Below, piece by piece: positions 26,421 through 35,200 of a DNA stretch of 45,460 nucleotides. The first letter of the stretch is position 1. Each line of letters opens with the position of its first letter. Made by a program: the position numbers and the translations under genes. The DNA comes from Smithella sp. M82 (lineage in GTDB: Bacteria; Desulfobacterota; Syntrophia; Syntrophales; Smithellaceae), in the NCBI GenBank assembly GCA_001683985.1, contig MAEO01000040.1:1-45460 (forward strand), read 5' to 3'. The notes under the pieces are model-generated. The model made no database searches. It was not told the DNA's origin and saw only the letters and a list, made by a program, of their open reading frames with translations.

Positions 26421-28007
26421 ATGAAAGGAATTATTTATGTCAGGGTAAGCAGTGAAGAACAAGTCAAAGGCACATCCTTAGAAAATCAGGATGAGCTTTG
26501 CCGTGCCTATTGCAAAAGCAAAGGCATTGAAGTTGTCGGCATTTACCGCGAGGAAGGAGCCTCGGCTAAAACCGCCCGGCGCGCTGAGTTTTTACGAGCC
26601 ATTGAATTCTGCCGGAAGAACAAAGGCAAGGTTGACGCTTTTGTAGTTTATAAAGTGGATCGCTTTGCGAGAAACACCGAAGATCATTTTTACGTCAGGA
26701 AAATGCTTATTGAATATGGGGTGACTTTGCATTCCGTAACGGAACCTATCGGCAACAATCCCACCGAGAAATTCATTGAAACGGTTTTAGCCGGAAGCGC
26801 TGAATTTGACAATGCTGTCAGAACGCAGAGATGTGTTGACGGAATGGCAGCAAGACTTAATAAAGGCATCAGTCCTTTTTATCCGCCAATCGGTTATGAG
26901 TGCCAACATGCAAGGCAAAAAGGACAAAAGAAAAATGCACCAGACGAACCCGATAAGGTTTTTTTCCCGATAATTCAAAAAGGACTCAAAGCATTTGCGA
27001 CTGGCAATTATTCCCAGGCTGAAATGAAAATTCTTTTTGATAAATTAGGACTAGCAAAATTACGCGGAATCAAAACGTCATCGCAATTTGTCAGTAAGAT
27101 TTTTACCAAATACCTAAAATTTTATGCCGGTATTTTAGTAAATCCTTGGACAAAAGAGGAAGTTCAGGGATTGCATGAGCCGATGATAACCAAAGAGGAG
27201 CTGTGTAAAATACAGGTGGTTTTATCAGGCAAAAAATTGAATGTTAAACATGTTAGGAAAAATCCTTTATTCCCTTTGCGCAGAATTGTATTTTGCGGTT
27301 CTTGCGGTAGGCCATTGACTGGAAGCTGTTCGACCGGACACGGAGGCAAATATTGTTATTATCATTGTTATAACAAAGAATGTCCGACTTACGGCAAAGG
27401 GTTCAGTAAAACAGATTTGGAAGGAGCTTTTATCAAATATTTGAATGCAATCACGCCTAAAGAAGAATTTTTAATAGCATTTAACGGGATAGTATTAAAT
27501 TTTTGGAAAGAAAAGGAAAGGCACTTTGCAAAAGATGTTCAAAACTACCAAAAGCAAATGGCAATTTTGGAAGATAAAAGGAAAAGGATTTTTGAAATGC
27601 GGGAAGACGGATCATATTCGCCCGAAGAATTCAAAGAACGCAAAGAAGAGATTGAAAATAAGATTATGGCTATAAAAATATCCTTAAGTGAAACAAGGAT
27701 TGAGCAGTTTGATATTGAAGGCACATTATCTTATGCGAATAATTTTATTTTGAATCTTGGACGATTATGGTTTGATTTAGCGAATCTTCAGGTGAGGTTC
27801 CAAAAAATGGTATTTCCGGAGGGAATTTCTTATTCAAAAAAAGATGGTTTTCGAACCTCCAGTTTGGGGCTTATTTACGAGCTAAATAGGACTTTTGAGA
27901 CTCAAAAATCCCCTAATGTAGACATGGGGCTCATTGATTGGAAAAAAATTGTGCTCGAAATGAAACAGTGGAAAGAATTGAAAGAGTGTTTTTTGCTTAG
28001 TTCATAG
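26421..28007 (+). CDS. Large serine recombinase
   Basis: The 528-residue protein has the resolvase/invertase catalytic domain at the N-terminus (IIYVRVSSEEQVKGTSLENQ, with the active serine, then YKVDRFARNTEDH). The recombinase domain follows (about 155-270), then a zinc ribbon (CGSCGRPLTGSC ... CYYHCYNKEC, about 290-320), and a C-terminal coiled coil (about 355-425). Such proteins integrate or excise phages and mobile elements at short att sites. It is the best candidate for mobilising the surrounding island. No ribosome-binding site is seen before the ATG, and a hairpin lies directly upstream. Confidence 0.93.
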   Translation: MKGIIYVRVSSEEQVKGTSLENQDELCRAYCKSKGIEVVGIYREEGASAKTARRAEFLRAIEFCRKNKGKVDAFVVYKVDRFARNTEDHFYVRKMLIEYGVTLHSVTEPIGNNPTEKFIETVLAGSAEFDNAVRTQRCVDGMAARLNKGISPFYPPIGYECQHARQKGQKKNAPDEPDKVFFPIIQKGLKAFATGNYSQAEMKILFDKLGLAKLRGIKTSSQFVSKIFTKYLKFYAGILVNPWTKEEVQGLHEPMITKEELCKIQVVLSGKKLNVKHVRKNPLFPLRRIVFCGSCGRPLTGSCSTGHGGKYCYYHCYNKECPTYGKGFSKTDLEGAFIKYLNAITPKEEFLIAFNGIVLNFWKEKERHFAKDVQNYQKQMAILEDKRKRIFEMREDGSYSPEEFKERKEEIENKIMAIKISLSETRIEQFDIEGTLSYANNFILNLGRLWFDLANLQVRFQKMVFPEGISYSKKDGFRTSSLGLIYELNRTFETQKSPNVDMGLIDWKKIVLEMKQWKELKECFLLSS

Positions 28008-28174
28008 GAAAAATCTTTTAAAATTATTTCCTCCCATACATTATATGTTATGTGTTTGTTTTTCGTTTGGGGTTATGCTTATGGGGGACTTTGTGTTTAC
28101 CCATTGCAACAAGATCATCACGGAATTGAAGCACTGGCAAAAGTGGTATACACATAAAGATTATATAAAAAAGG

Positions 28175-28235
28175 TTGACAAAATCACCTCTGTGTGATAA
28201 TAAATACACAAATGTATTTATTATCACACAGAGGT
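28175..28235 (+). promoter_or_regulatory. Promoter with 23-bp-arm perfect palindromic operator
   Basis: A perfect inverted repeat with 23-base arms (28186-28208 and 28213-28235) and a CAAA spacer starts ACCTCTGTGTGATAATAAAT. A promoter with TTGACA at 28175-28180 and GATAAT at 28196-28201 overlaps the left arm. It ends nine bases before the MerR-HicB gene, so strong autoregulation is expected. The right arm also holds the AGAGGT ribosome-binding site. Confidence 0.85.
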
Positions 28236-28243
28236 AGAAAAAC

Positions 28244-28876
28244 ATGAATTTTAATACAAAAACTGTCACCAAGATAATAGGGATTACACAAAGACAGCTT
28301 GACTACTGGGACAAGGAACATTTCATAAAGCCGTCAATTCAGGAAGCCACCGGCTACGGGAGTACTAGATTGTATTCCTATAATGATCTTATACGGCTGA
28401 AGGTTGCAAAGACTTTGCTCGATAAGGGAATTAGTTTGCAGAAAATAAGAAAAGCGGTTTCATACCTAAAGAAGAATATGCCGGACATCAAAAATCCGCT
28501 GTTTGACTTGAAGTTCTTGACGGACGGAGAGACAATTTTTGTCCTAACAAAGGATTCAAAGGAGATCATCGATACTTTAAAAAACGGTCAATTGGTATTC
28601 TCGGTCTCTTTAGGGGCCATCATGGATATATTGAAAGGCGAGGTTAAGGCCCTTCATGACTTGAGAAAATATGAGGTTACCGTCATGAGAAAAAAATATA
28701 AGGTCGTACTTCATGCCGATACAGAAGACGGCGGTTATTGGGTTGAATGCCCTGATATCCCCGGATGTGTTTCTCAAGGGGACACCGTTGAAGAAGCCCT
28801 TGAGATGATCAAGGATGCCCTTAAAGGTTGCCTTGCAGTGTTGTCTAAACAGCAAAGGACTGCGAAGGCTTCATGA
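28244..28876 (+). CDS. MerR-type regulator fused to a HicB antitoxin domain
   Basis: The 210-residue protein joins two parts. Residues 1-about 75 form a MerR winged-helix domain (VTKIIGITQRQLDYWDKEHF, RLYSYNDLIRLKVAKTLLDK, then GISLQKIRKAVSYLKK). A linker (about 80-145) follows. The end (about 150-205) is a HicB partial RNase-H fold (YKVVLHADTEDGGYWVECPD, IPGCVSQGDTVEEALEMIKD). Usual HicB antitoxins have a C-terminal HTH or ribbon-helix-helix DNA-binding domain, so an N-terminal MerR domain is an unusual exchange. It overlaps the hicA gene by four bases and is preceded by a palindromic operator. Confidence 0.88.
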   Translation: MNFNTKTVTKIIGITQRQLDYWDKEHFIKPSIQEATGYGSTRLYSYNDLIRLKVAKTLLDKGISLQKIRKAVSYLKKNMPDIKNPLFDLKFLTDGETIFVLTKDSKEIIDTLKNGQLVFSVSLGAIMDILKGEVKALHDLRKYEVTVMRKKYKVVLHADTEDGGYWVECPDIPGCVSQGDTVEEALEMIKDALKGCLAVLSKQQRTAKAS

Positions 28877-29103
28877 GCGGATTACATAATCTGAAGTCGG
28901 ATAGAGTCGTCAAAGCCTTTGAACGAGATGGCTGGCACGTCGAAAGACAGACAGGAAGCCATGTTATATTGTCAAGGCAAGGTTATCCAAATATATTGTC
29001 AATTCCTGTCCATAAGGGCAAACCTATCAAACAGGGGCTTATGAAGGCTCTCATAAAAATGGCCGGTTTGACTGAAAAGGAATTCAGGGATCTCTACCGA
29101 TAA
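28873..29103 (+). CDS. hicA: HicA mRNA-interferase toxin
   Basis: The 76-residue protein has the double-stranded-RNA-binding-like HicA fold: VVKAFERDGWHVERQTGSHV with the catalytic histidine of GSH, ILSRQGYPNILSIPVHKGKP, then an end rich in helices (IKMAGLTEKEFRDL). HicA toxins cleave mRNA and are neutralised by HicB. The start overlaps the fusion antitoxin gene (ATGA). Confidence 0.9.
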   Translation: MSGLHNLKSDRVVKAFERDGWHVERQTGSHVILSRQGYPNILSIPVHKGKPIKQGLMKALIKMAGLTEKEFRDLYR

Positions 29104-29201
29104 AAATCTAGTAAAAGCCAGCTTATTATAAGAATATCATTCTTGTGAGGGAGTATATAAGTTTTTCTATACGGGAAATTTAACAAAAATATTTTTATCA
29201 T

Positions 29202-29387
29202 CTATTTATTTTCTGCATCAGCATCTACTTCAATAGAAATACAATGAGCGGCTTTTGGATTAAGAACTTTAAATTCAAACTTTTCGTAAAATTTTATCAA
29301 AACTTTTTGGCGCAAATATCCTTCTTTATTTTCCTGTTTTTCTAGCCAATCAGGTTTTTGATTAATAATCTTCTGCCTATTTTTATA
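29202..29387 (-). pseudogene. Fragment resembling the end of a GNAT-type acetyltransferase
   Basis: An open frame of 61 codons with no start codon reads KPDWLEKQENKEGYLRQKVL and FYEKFEFKVLNPKAAH before TAG. 'FYEK.EFKVLN' recalls the last strand-helix of GNAT acetyltransferases. The upstream part is in a different frame: GSIKDNIKIGRRLLIKNLI, in the third frame, resembles the acetyl-CoA loop of the same fold. A frameshifted, truncated gene is likely. Identification is weak. Confidence 0.35.
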
Positions 29388-29508
29388 TTATCTTTAATGC
29401 TCCCAAAAAAATTATCAGGGCAAATATCCCTAGTAGGATATAAAGCTCTCCGTCGGGTAGCTGTTCTATATTAAAAATCTCTTTCAAAAATTGCTTAACT
29501 TTTTGCAT
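29383..29508 (-). CDS. Small one-segment membrane protein (41 residues)
   Basis: From ATG 29508 the frame reads MQKVKQFLKEIFNIEQLPDG then a hydrophobic stretch ELYILLGIFALIIFLGALKI. A membrane segment at the C-terminus after an amphipathic helix is the form of many small toxins and stress peptides. There is no strong ribosome-binding site (AAAAAACA before ATG) and it overlaps the acetyltransferase-like fragment, so it may be part of the same decayed gene. No function is assigned. Confidence 0.3.
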   Translation of the reverse strand: MQKVKQFLKEIFNIEQLPDGELYILLGIFALIIFLGALKII

Positions 29509-29562
29509 TGTTTTTTATTTATTTGTTAATCCTTTGTGTGTTGTAGTAGTGGACATAAATTA

Positions 29563-30612
29563 TTATATAACAAATGCGACACTATATTTAGCTCTCGTTA
29601 TTGCTACGTATAGTTTAGAAATGTCACCAGCTTTTGAAATATCTTTACTATTCAAATATTCAATCATTGGTTTTGTAGGAAATATTAATACCCTATCATA
29701 GGTTCTTCCTTTGGATAGACCTATGTTAATTGCCGGATAGTTTAAAGTATCGGTACTTTTGTTGTATCTCAATACTGTAGGATTATGAGTTTTATAATAA
29801 TTAGCAACATCTTTCTTACTTATAGTAAAAACTCCATCGTGTCCCGTATTTTTAGTATTTTTTGATTTTGTTTTTGGCAATTGCGGAAAAAGAGAGTCTG
29901 CAAAATCACAAATTGATTGATTGCATCGATGGCATTCATTTTTTGTACTAACTGAAATCATTTGACACTTTTGAATCTTTAAAATCCATCCAGAAATATT
30001 ATATTTTTTGTATTGTTTCTTCGTTGAAGAAATATTGGTAGTGAAAGTAGCTTGTCGAGGATCACAAACTGCTATAATTGAAATTGTAGAGTTAAATAAT
30101 TTTTCAAGAAAAGTTAAATCATAGCCAGCAAAATCTTGAAGTTCGTCAATAAAAATATAATCATAAATACATTCCAGTCTCTTAATAATCAATCCTTTCG
30201 TTTTATCGTCAGAAAGACAAACAAAATCTGTAACTCTATCTCGATAAATATAATTCCCTTTCGTAAAATAATATTTGTTTAAGTTACTTTTTTTTACGAA
30301 TTTGCAGATATTAGGAATTGCTTCAAAAAAAATACTATTTATTCTTTCATGATTTGTTAAAAGGCTTTGATAAGGTCTAACTCCATCTTGTAATAAAAAA
30401 CTATACCATGATAATATTTTAATGTTATTAGGGATAAATCCATTTATTTTTACCAAGTAGGAATTTATTTGTGCTAAATTTTCGTTTGTATATGTAGTAA
30501 TAAGAACTTTTTTATCTTTTAATAATAAAGCTTGCTTGACTATATCAGTAGTTTTCCCTGAGCCAGCACTTGCAATTATTACGTTATTTTTACTTGATTG
30601 CGTTTTGCACAT
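29563..30612 (-). CDS. Compact UvrD-like helicase (GajB-like)
   Basis: The 349-residue superfamily 1 protein has all core motifs in a short chain: Walker A ASAGSGKTTDIVKQA, motif Ia TTYTNENLAQINSYL, motif II YIFIDELQDFAGYD, motif III AVCDPRQATF, motif V LSKGRTYDRVLIFP and motif VI KLYVAITRAKYSVAFVI. The accessory 1B/2B domains are almost missing. It overlaps the OLD nuclease gene by 23 bases. A UvrD-like helicase directly with a class 2 OLD nuclease is the make-up of Gabija phage defence, but GajB is usually nearer 500 residues. The start lies inside the preceding gene. Confidence 0.78.
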   Translation of the reverse strand: MCKTQSSKNNVIIASAGSGKTTDIVKQALLLKDKKVLITTYTNENLAQINSYLVKINGFIPNNIKILSWYSFLLQDGVRPYQSLLTNHERINSIFFEAIPNICKFVKKSNLNKYYFTKGNYIYRDRVTDFVCLSDDKTKGLIIKRLECIYDYIFIDELQDFAGYDLTFLEKLFNSTISIIAVCDPRQATFTTNISSTKKQYKKYNISGWILKIQKCQMISVSTKNECHRCNQSICDFADSLFPQLPKTKSKNTKNTGHDGVFTISKKDVANYYKTHNPTVLRYNKSTDTLNYPAINIGLSKGRTYDRVLIFPTKPMIEYLNSKDISKAGDISKLYVAITRAKYSVAFVI

Positions 30613-32185
30613 AATCAGGTAATTTTATTTTTTCATTTGTTTCAAATATCTTAAGAGCGCATTCCGTCTTATTATTTATCATATATTGAACTAAGGATTC
30701 TTTACTGTCATTTTTTGTGCTAAGAACTTTTTGAAGCAAAGGGATATCGTTAGATTCTGCAATGTGAAGTTCAAGAGTATTTAACGCATTATTTTTGTCA
30801 GCGCATATTTTTATATTTGCATTGCCATTATAATCCTTATATTTTTCTACAATATTTTTATTGTAGTCACCGTCATTATCAGTCACAACAATTACATCTT
30901 TTTTTATTTCTTTAGCAATATCAAGAAATCTACTAAATGATAAACCTCTAACATTAATTACATCGATACCATCCTCTATTGGTAATTTCCCATGTTCTAA
31001 TAAATAAGCTTTTTGCACTATTAACTCATCTGATGGTCCTTCAACTAAAATTGACCTCTTTGCCAAAATTAGCCTAAGCGTGTCGTAGCCCGAAAGTCTT
31101 TTAAAGTATTTTTGAGTATCAGTTGGTAAATTTTTTAGGAAAGCTGAACTGTTTCCATTAAGTAGAATCACTTTTTCAATGCCTAATTTATTGAGAACAT
31201 AGGCACTATGTGTAGTCGTGATAATTTGCTTGCCTTTACATTTTTCATTTATTCTGTTTAAAAGTATATTCATTGATGAAAAAGACAAATGGTTCTCAGG
31301 TTCTTCTATTAGAATAGTATGAGATTCGTCGGCTTTACGTTCAAGTGCTAACATTATTTTAAGAGCATTCTGCTCTCCTTTCCCAATTAATTGAAATGGT
31401 AATTCGTCTAGATGTGGAATTAAATTTGTTTCCCAATTTGATTTGTGAGAAATATCAATTGATATAGCTAAACCCTTATTTGTTATTGCCCCTTTTTTCT
31501 GTACTAACTTACTATTAATGTCCTTTATTGCTTGTTCATTTGAAAATTTCTCTTTAAGATTTCTATATGCAACAGAAAGAGACACTCTTTCTTTTGCATC
31601 TAAACCTGTGTTAATGATATTTTGTAAATAATAATCTGTCCCGCTCTGCAAGCGTATCGTTGTAGCATCAATGAAAGACGCACCGATTGGTAGGCTCGCT
31701 GATGTAATATTATTATTAGCAAAAGAATACCACCGGACTTTAAATAATTCTGATGGTATAACTTTAATTTGAGATCTATCTTCTATTAATTTTTCGTATT
31801 CCGCTTTATAATCTTCATCAAAAACAATTTCTAATTTAATTCCAATACAATCATTTTTTTCAGAGTTATTAGCACCTTTTAAATATTGCAAGTTTTGTTG
31901 ATCTAATAAATAAAGTTCTATTAATATTTGAGGCAATTCTGGATTTTCACCAGCCCTTATAGCGTCTAAATATTTGAGTGCGCATTCTTTATTAAATAAA
32001 TATGGCGATAATTCGTTTTCAATCGGTTTGCCATTCAATTTTTTTGTAAGTGCAAGATAAATAGCTTCAAGAACAGTTGATTTACCCGCCTCATTGTCAC
32101 CCACGATAATATTAAGATCATCATTAAGTTCCAATGAAAAAGAGCCAAATATTTTATAATTTTCAATATGTATTTTTTTAATCAT
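30590..32185 (-). CDS. OLD-family ATPase-Toprim nuclease (GajA-like)
   Basis: The 531-residue protein has an ABC-type ATPase (about 1-360) and a Toprim nuclease domain (about 380-490). ATPase marks are Walker A VGDNEAGKST, signature IGKGEQNALKIML, Walker B TILIEEPENHLS and H-loop TTHSAYVLNKL. Toprim marks are SILVEGPSDELIVQKA, INVRGLSFSRFLDIA and VVTDNDGDYNKN with the metal-binding acids. With a helicase gene behind it this is the class 2 OLD arrangement of Gabija, in which the complex nicks phage DNA when nucleotides fall. It begins 32 bases after the methylase-nuclease gene. Confidence 0.85.
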   Translation of the reverse strand: MIKKIHIENYKIFGSFSLELNDDLNIIVGDNEAGKSTVLEAIYLALTKKLNGKPIENELSPYLFNKECALKYLDAIRAGENPELPQILIELYLLDQQNLQYLKGANNSEKNDCIGIKLEIVFDEDYKAEYEKLIEDRSQIKVIPSELFKVRWYSFANNNITSASLPIGASFIDATTIRLQSGTDYYLQNIINTGLDAKERVSLSVAYRNLKEKFSNEQAIKDINSKLVQKKGAITNKGLAISIDISHKSNWETNLIPHLDELPFQLIGKGEQNALKIMLALERKADESHTILIEEPENHLSFSSMNILLNRINEKCKGKQIITTTHSAYVLNKLGIEKVILLNGNSSAFLKNLPTDTQKYFKRLSGYDTLRLILAKRSILVEGPSDELIVQKAYLLEHGKLPIEDGIDVINVRGLSFSRFLDIAKEIKKDVIVVTDNDGDYNKNIVEKYKDYNGNANIKICADKNNALNTLELHIAESNDIPLLQKVLSTKNDSKESLVQYMINNKTECALKIFETNEKIKLPDYVQNAIK

Positions 32186-32217
32186 CTTTTAAAAAATCTG
32201 TTTTTTGCTAGTTAAAT

Positions 32218-35200
32218 TTAAACACTATTGGCTTTGCTAATTCTGTTCCAAACAAGACGGCAGACGGCTCGATAGACTTCTTTACGTTCTTCTTTTGTCA
32301 GATCGAGAGCGTCAAAAATTATATTATCTAATTCTGCTCGGTCAGGAAGAGGTTTTGGCTCTTGTTCTTCAATCGGAATATCCGATTTTGGATTGATTCC
32401 GCATTCTTCAAATAAAGAAAGTGGTTTTCTTTTCCCCAAACTATCTAGAACATCTTTTATTATTTGGTTGCTGACATTGATTTTATCTGGCAATAAAGAA
32501 AAAACATTTAATGCGTCATTAGCTTCAAATTTTAACGCGCCTTGACCTAATCCAGAACGACCAAACAGCATTACGAAAAACGCTTGTAACGTTGAGTTCA
32601 AAACAACTTTGATGCTATTTATATCTTTCTCATTCAATGGAAAAACACGATGAAAACATCTGTCGCTTACAATTTTTTCATTTGAATAAGGACAATAAAA
32701 TCTGTCATTAGCAACATATTGCATAAATATGTTTGTCCCAACTAAATTTTGTTTTGGTATTGAATACCAAAACTTTCTATTTTTAACTGATTCTACTTCG
32801 GACCACGGAATTCCAGCTTCAGTTTTTTGTTTTTTTCTGGTTACCTGTTTTTCGCCCCATTTTATATAATCTAGGGCTCCACGAAGGAGTCTCTTTTTTT
32901 CTATTGGATCAATATTTAATACAAAATCTTTATTGGACTTATCAATTTTTAATTTTTCCACAGCTTTTGAGCTTCTAAGTAAGGGGGTTAGATACTCTTT
33001 TTCAATTTTAAAGTTTTCTATATTAGACACATTTAGATAAAAAAAGTCGTTTACCCCCGAATAACAGCCGGGTAACACTTTGGCATATTTATTGATTTTA
33101 TCAATTTTTCCCTTCCCCTTGTCTAAAATTGCAAAGAAAATATCTGGGGCACGCAAATATTTTCCGCCCCATTTGTCGCCAACATATTTTCCGCCTAATA
33201 TTTTTTGTTCTTCGTTGATATATTCCATTCCGGCATTGCGTAAATCTTTTATAGTAATTGGATAAACTCTGAGACAGTCATTGTTTTCAACTTTTTGCGC
33301 ATTTTTTATTGTAATTAAATTTTCTGTATAAATGGTTTCTTCAAAAGGTTTTTTAAAAGCAACAAATTTCACCAAATGATTTTCATCTACTTTTTTCTGC
33401 GGTGCATGGATGACAGAAATAATGGTGTTTATGTCAGCTGCACCAAAACTTCTTTTAGCATGATTATCAATGATAAGTTCAATAGGACAACGTCTGAGTA
33501 AGAAATCCTGGAGCCAAATGCCATAGCCTACATCCAGCCATGAATTGGAACAAATGAAAGTATGAATGCCTTTTGAATTAAGAAGCCGCAAACCGCGAAT
33601 ATAAAAGTAGGTGTAAAGATCAGATTGGGCATTAATTTTTGTTTTTTTAGTAAAATCATCCGGGAAATCAATATGCACCATTTCTTCCAAACAATTTTTG
33701 TATTCCTTCTTATCCTTAATTTTCTCATTAGGATCAGAAATAGCTTCCTGGCGTACATAAGGCGGGTTGCCGATAATTATGTCAAAGCCTCCTTTTTCCG
33801 CGAAGACATCAGCAAACTCAATACTCCAAATCAAAGGCTTATCTTTGCGCAATATTTTTTTCTGTTCTTTTAGTTCATTAATTTCCTTTTCTAGAAATTC
33901 AATTTTATTCTTATCTAATTCTAACGGCGCTTGTTCATACTCTTTTTCATCGCCGAATAAAGCCATGTTTTTGGATGGTTTGATATTTTTCAAATTCCGC
34001 AGAGTATTCTCATGCTCTTCAATTTCTATATCTATAATTTCGTCATAAATAGCCAGTTCCCTATGGCGCAGCTCCCAATCTTTAAGCTCACTCTTATTAT
34101 CAAAATATTGCAGTTTCAGATTTTTTAGTTTTGTAATTTTATCCTTTATGGATTTATTGAGGGCAATGTTATGGCCGGAAACGGGAAAAGCTTTTGCACC
34201 AATGCGCTGGACAAGAGAATCTCCCTGGCGAACTTTGAAATCCAAACTTGGCAGGATGGGTTCGATGGAATTCTTGAGATCATCGGGCGCATCAACAAAA
34301 AGAGAAAGCCAAAGCCTTAACTGGCAAATCCAGACAGCCCATTCTTTTACTTCTACACCATACAGAGAATTTTTAATAATCTGCTTTTTACGTTCAAATA
34401 CACTAATCCCATTTAATCCGTATCTTTCTTTCAATGACTGCTCGATTTCATCAATTACTTGCATCATGCCTACTAAAAAGGCACCGGAACCCACACCCGG
34501 ATCGCAAACAGCCAAATTTTCTAATTTAAGCAGTATTTCTTTGGCTTCTTTGAGTGAAAAACTTCCATGTTTCTGTTCTTCTTCTTTCTCGCTTTCCAAA
34601 AAGAATAATTCATATAAATTGTCCGTCCGTACTTTACTGTCCAGATTTTTTTCCAGCCATTTTAACAAACTAAGGCGGCACATCATGCTAACTTCTGTCC
34701 TGGGTGTATAAACCGAACCATCCGCCTTATTGATGAAACGTTCAAAAATTATCCCTAGGAATTCAGGATTAAGCTGTAAGTCTTCATCGACTAATGAGTT
34801 CTCTTCAATGGTAAAGCTGTGGGAAAATAGGAAGTCAAAAAAATCTTGAATTTCTTTATCCGGGATAAACCATCCTTTTGTATCATAGCCGTCTTTTTGT
34901 TTGAAAAGTCCGCCGTTGAGATATGGTGCCATCTGAAGATTTTCCTCAGTTGTGGCTGAAAATTCATTATCTTTGTAGGCTACTTTCCGTCCAAGCGGAG
35001 AATTAAGAGCTTCAAAAAATAAAGGCGTCAGCCATCGGCTGTAAAACTTATTCTTTCCAAAGAACTGATCCTTATACTCTTTATAAAAATGCTGGATGAA
35101 CCTTTCATCATTGCCCAGCCATTGTTTCTTTTGGATAAATCCCAGGAAAATAGTTCTGATTGCAAAAAGAAGCACGAAATCACGGGCTTCTTCCTCATTG

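Noticed and set aside
28048..28272. 74-codon minus-strand frame before the MerR-HicB gene
   Set aside because: Its N-terminal half is the antisense of the operator and promoter. Its last residues (FRDDLVAMGKHKVPHKHN) look protein-like and may be a relic, but no gene can be supported.
34148..34711. 187-codon frame opposite the methylase gene
   Set aside because: It is antisense to the conserved methyltransferase motifs, with no ribosome-binding site.
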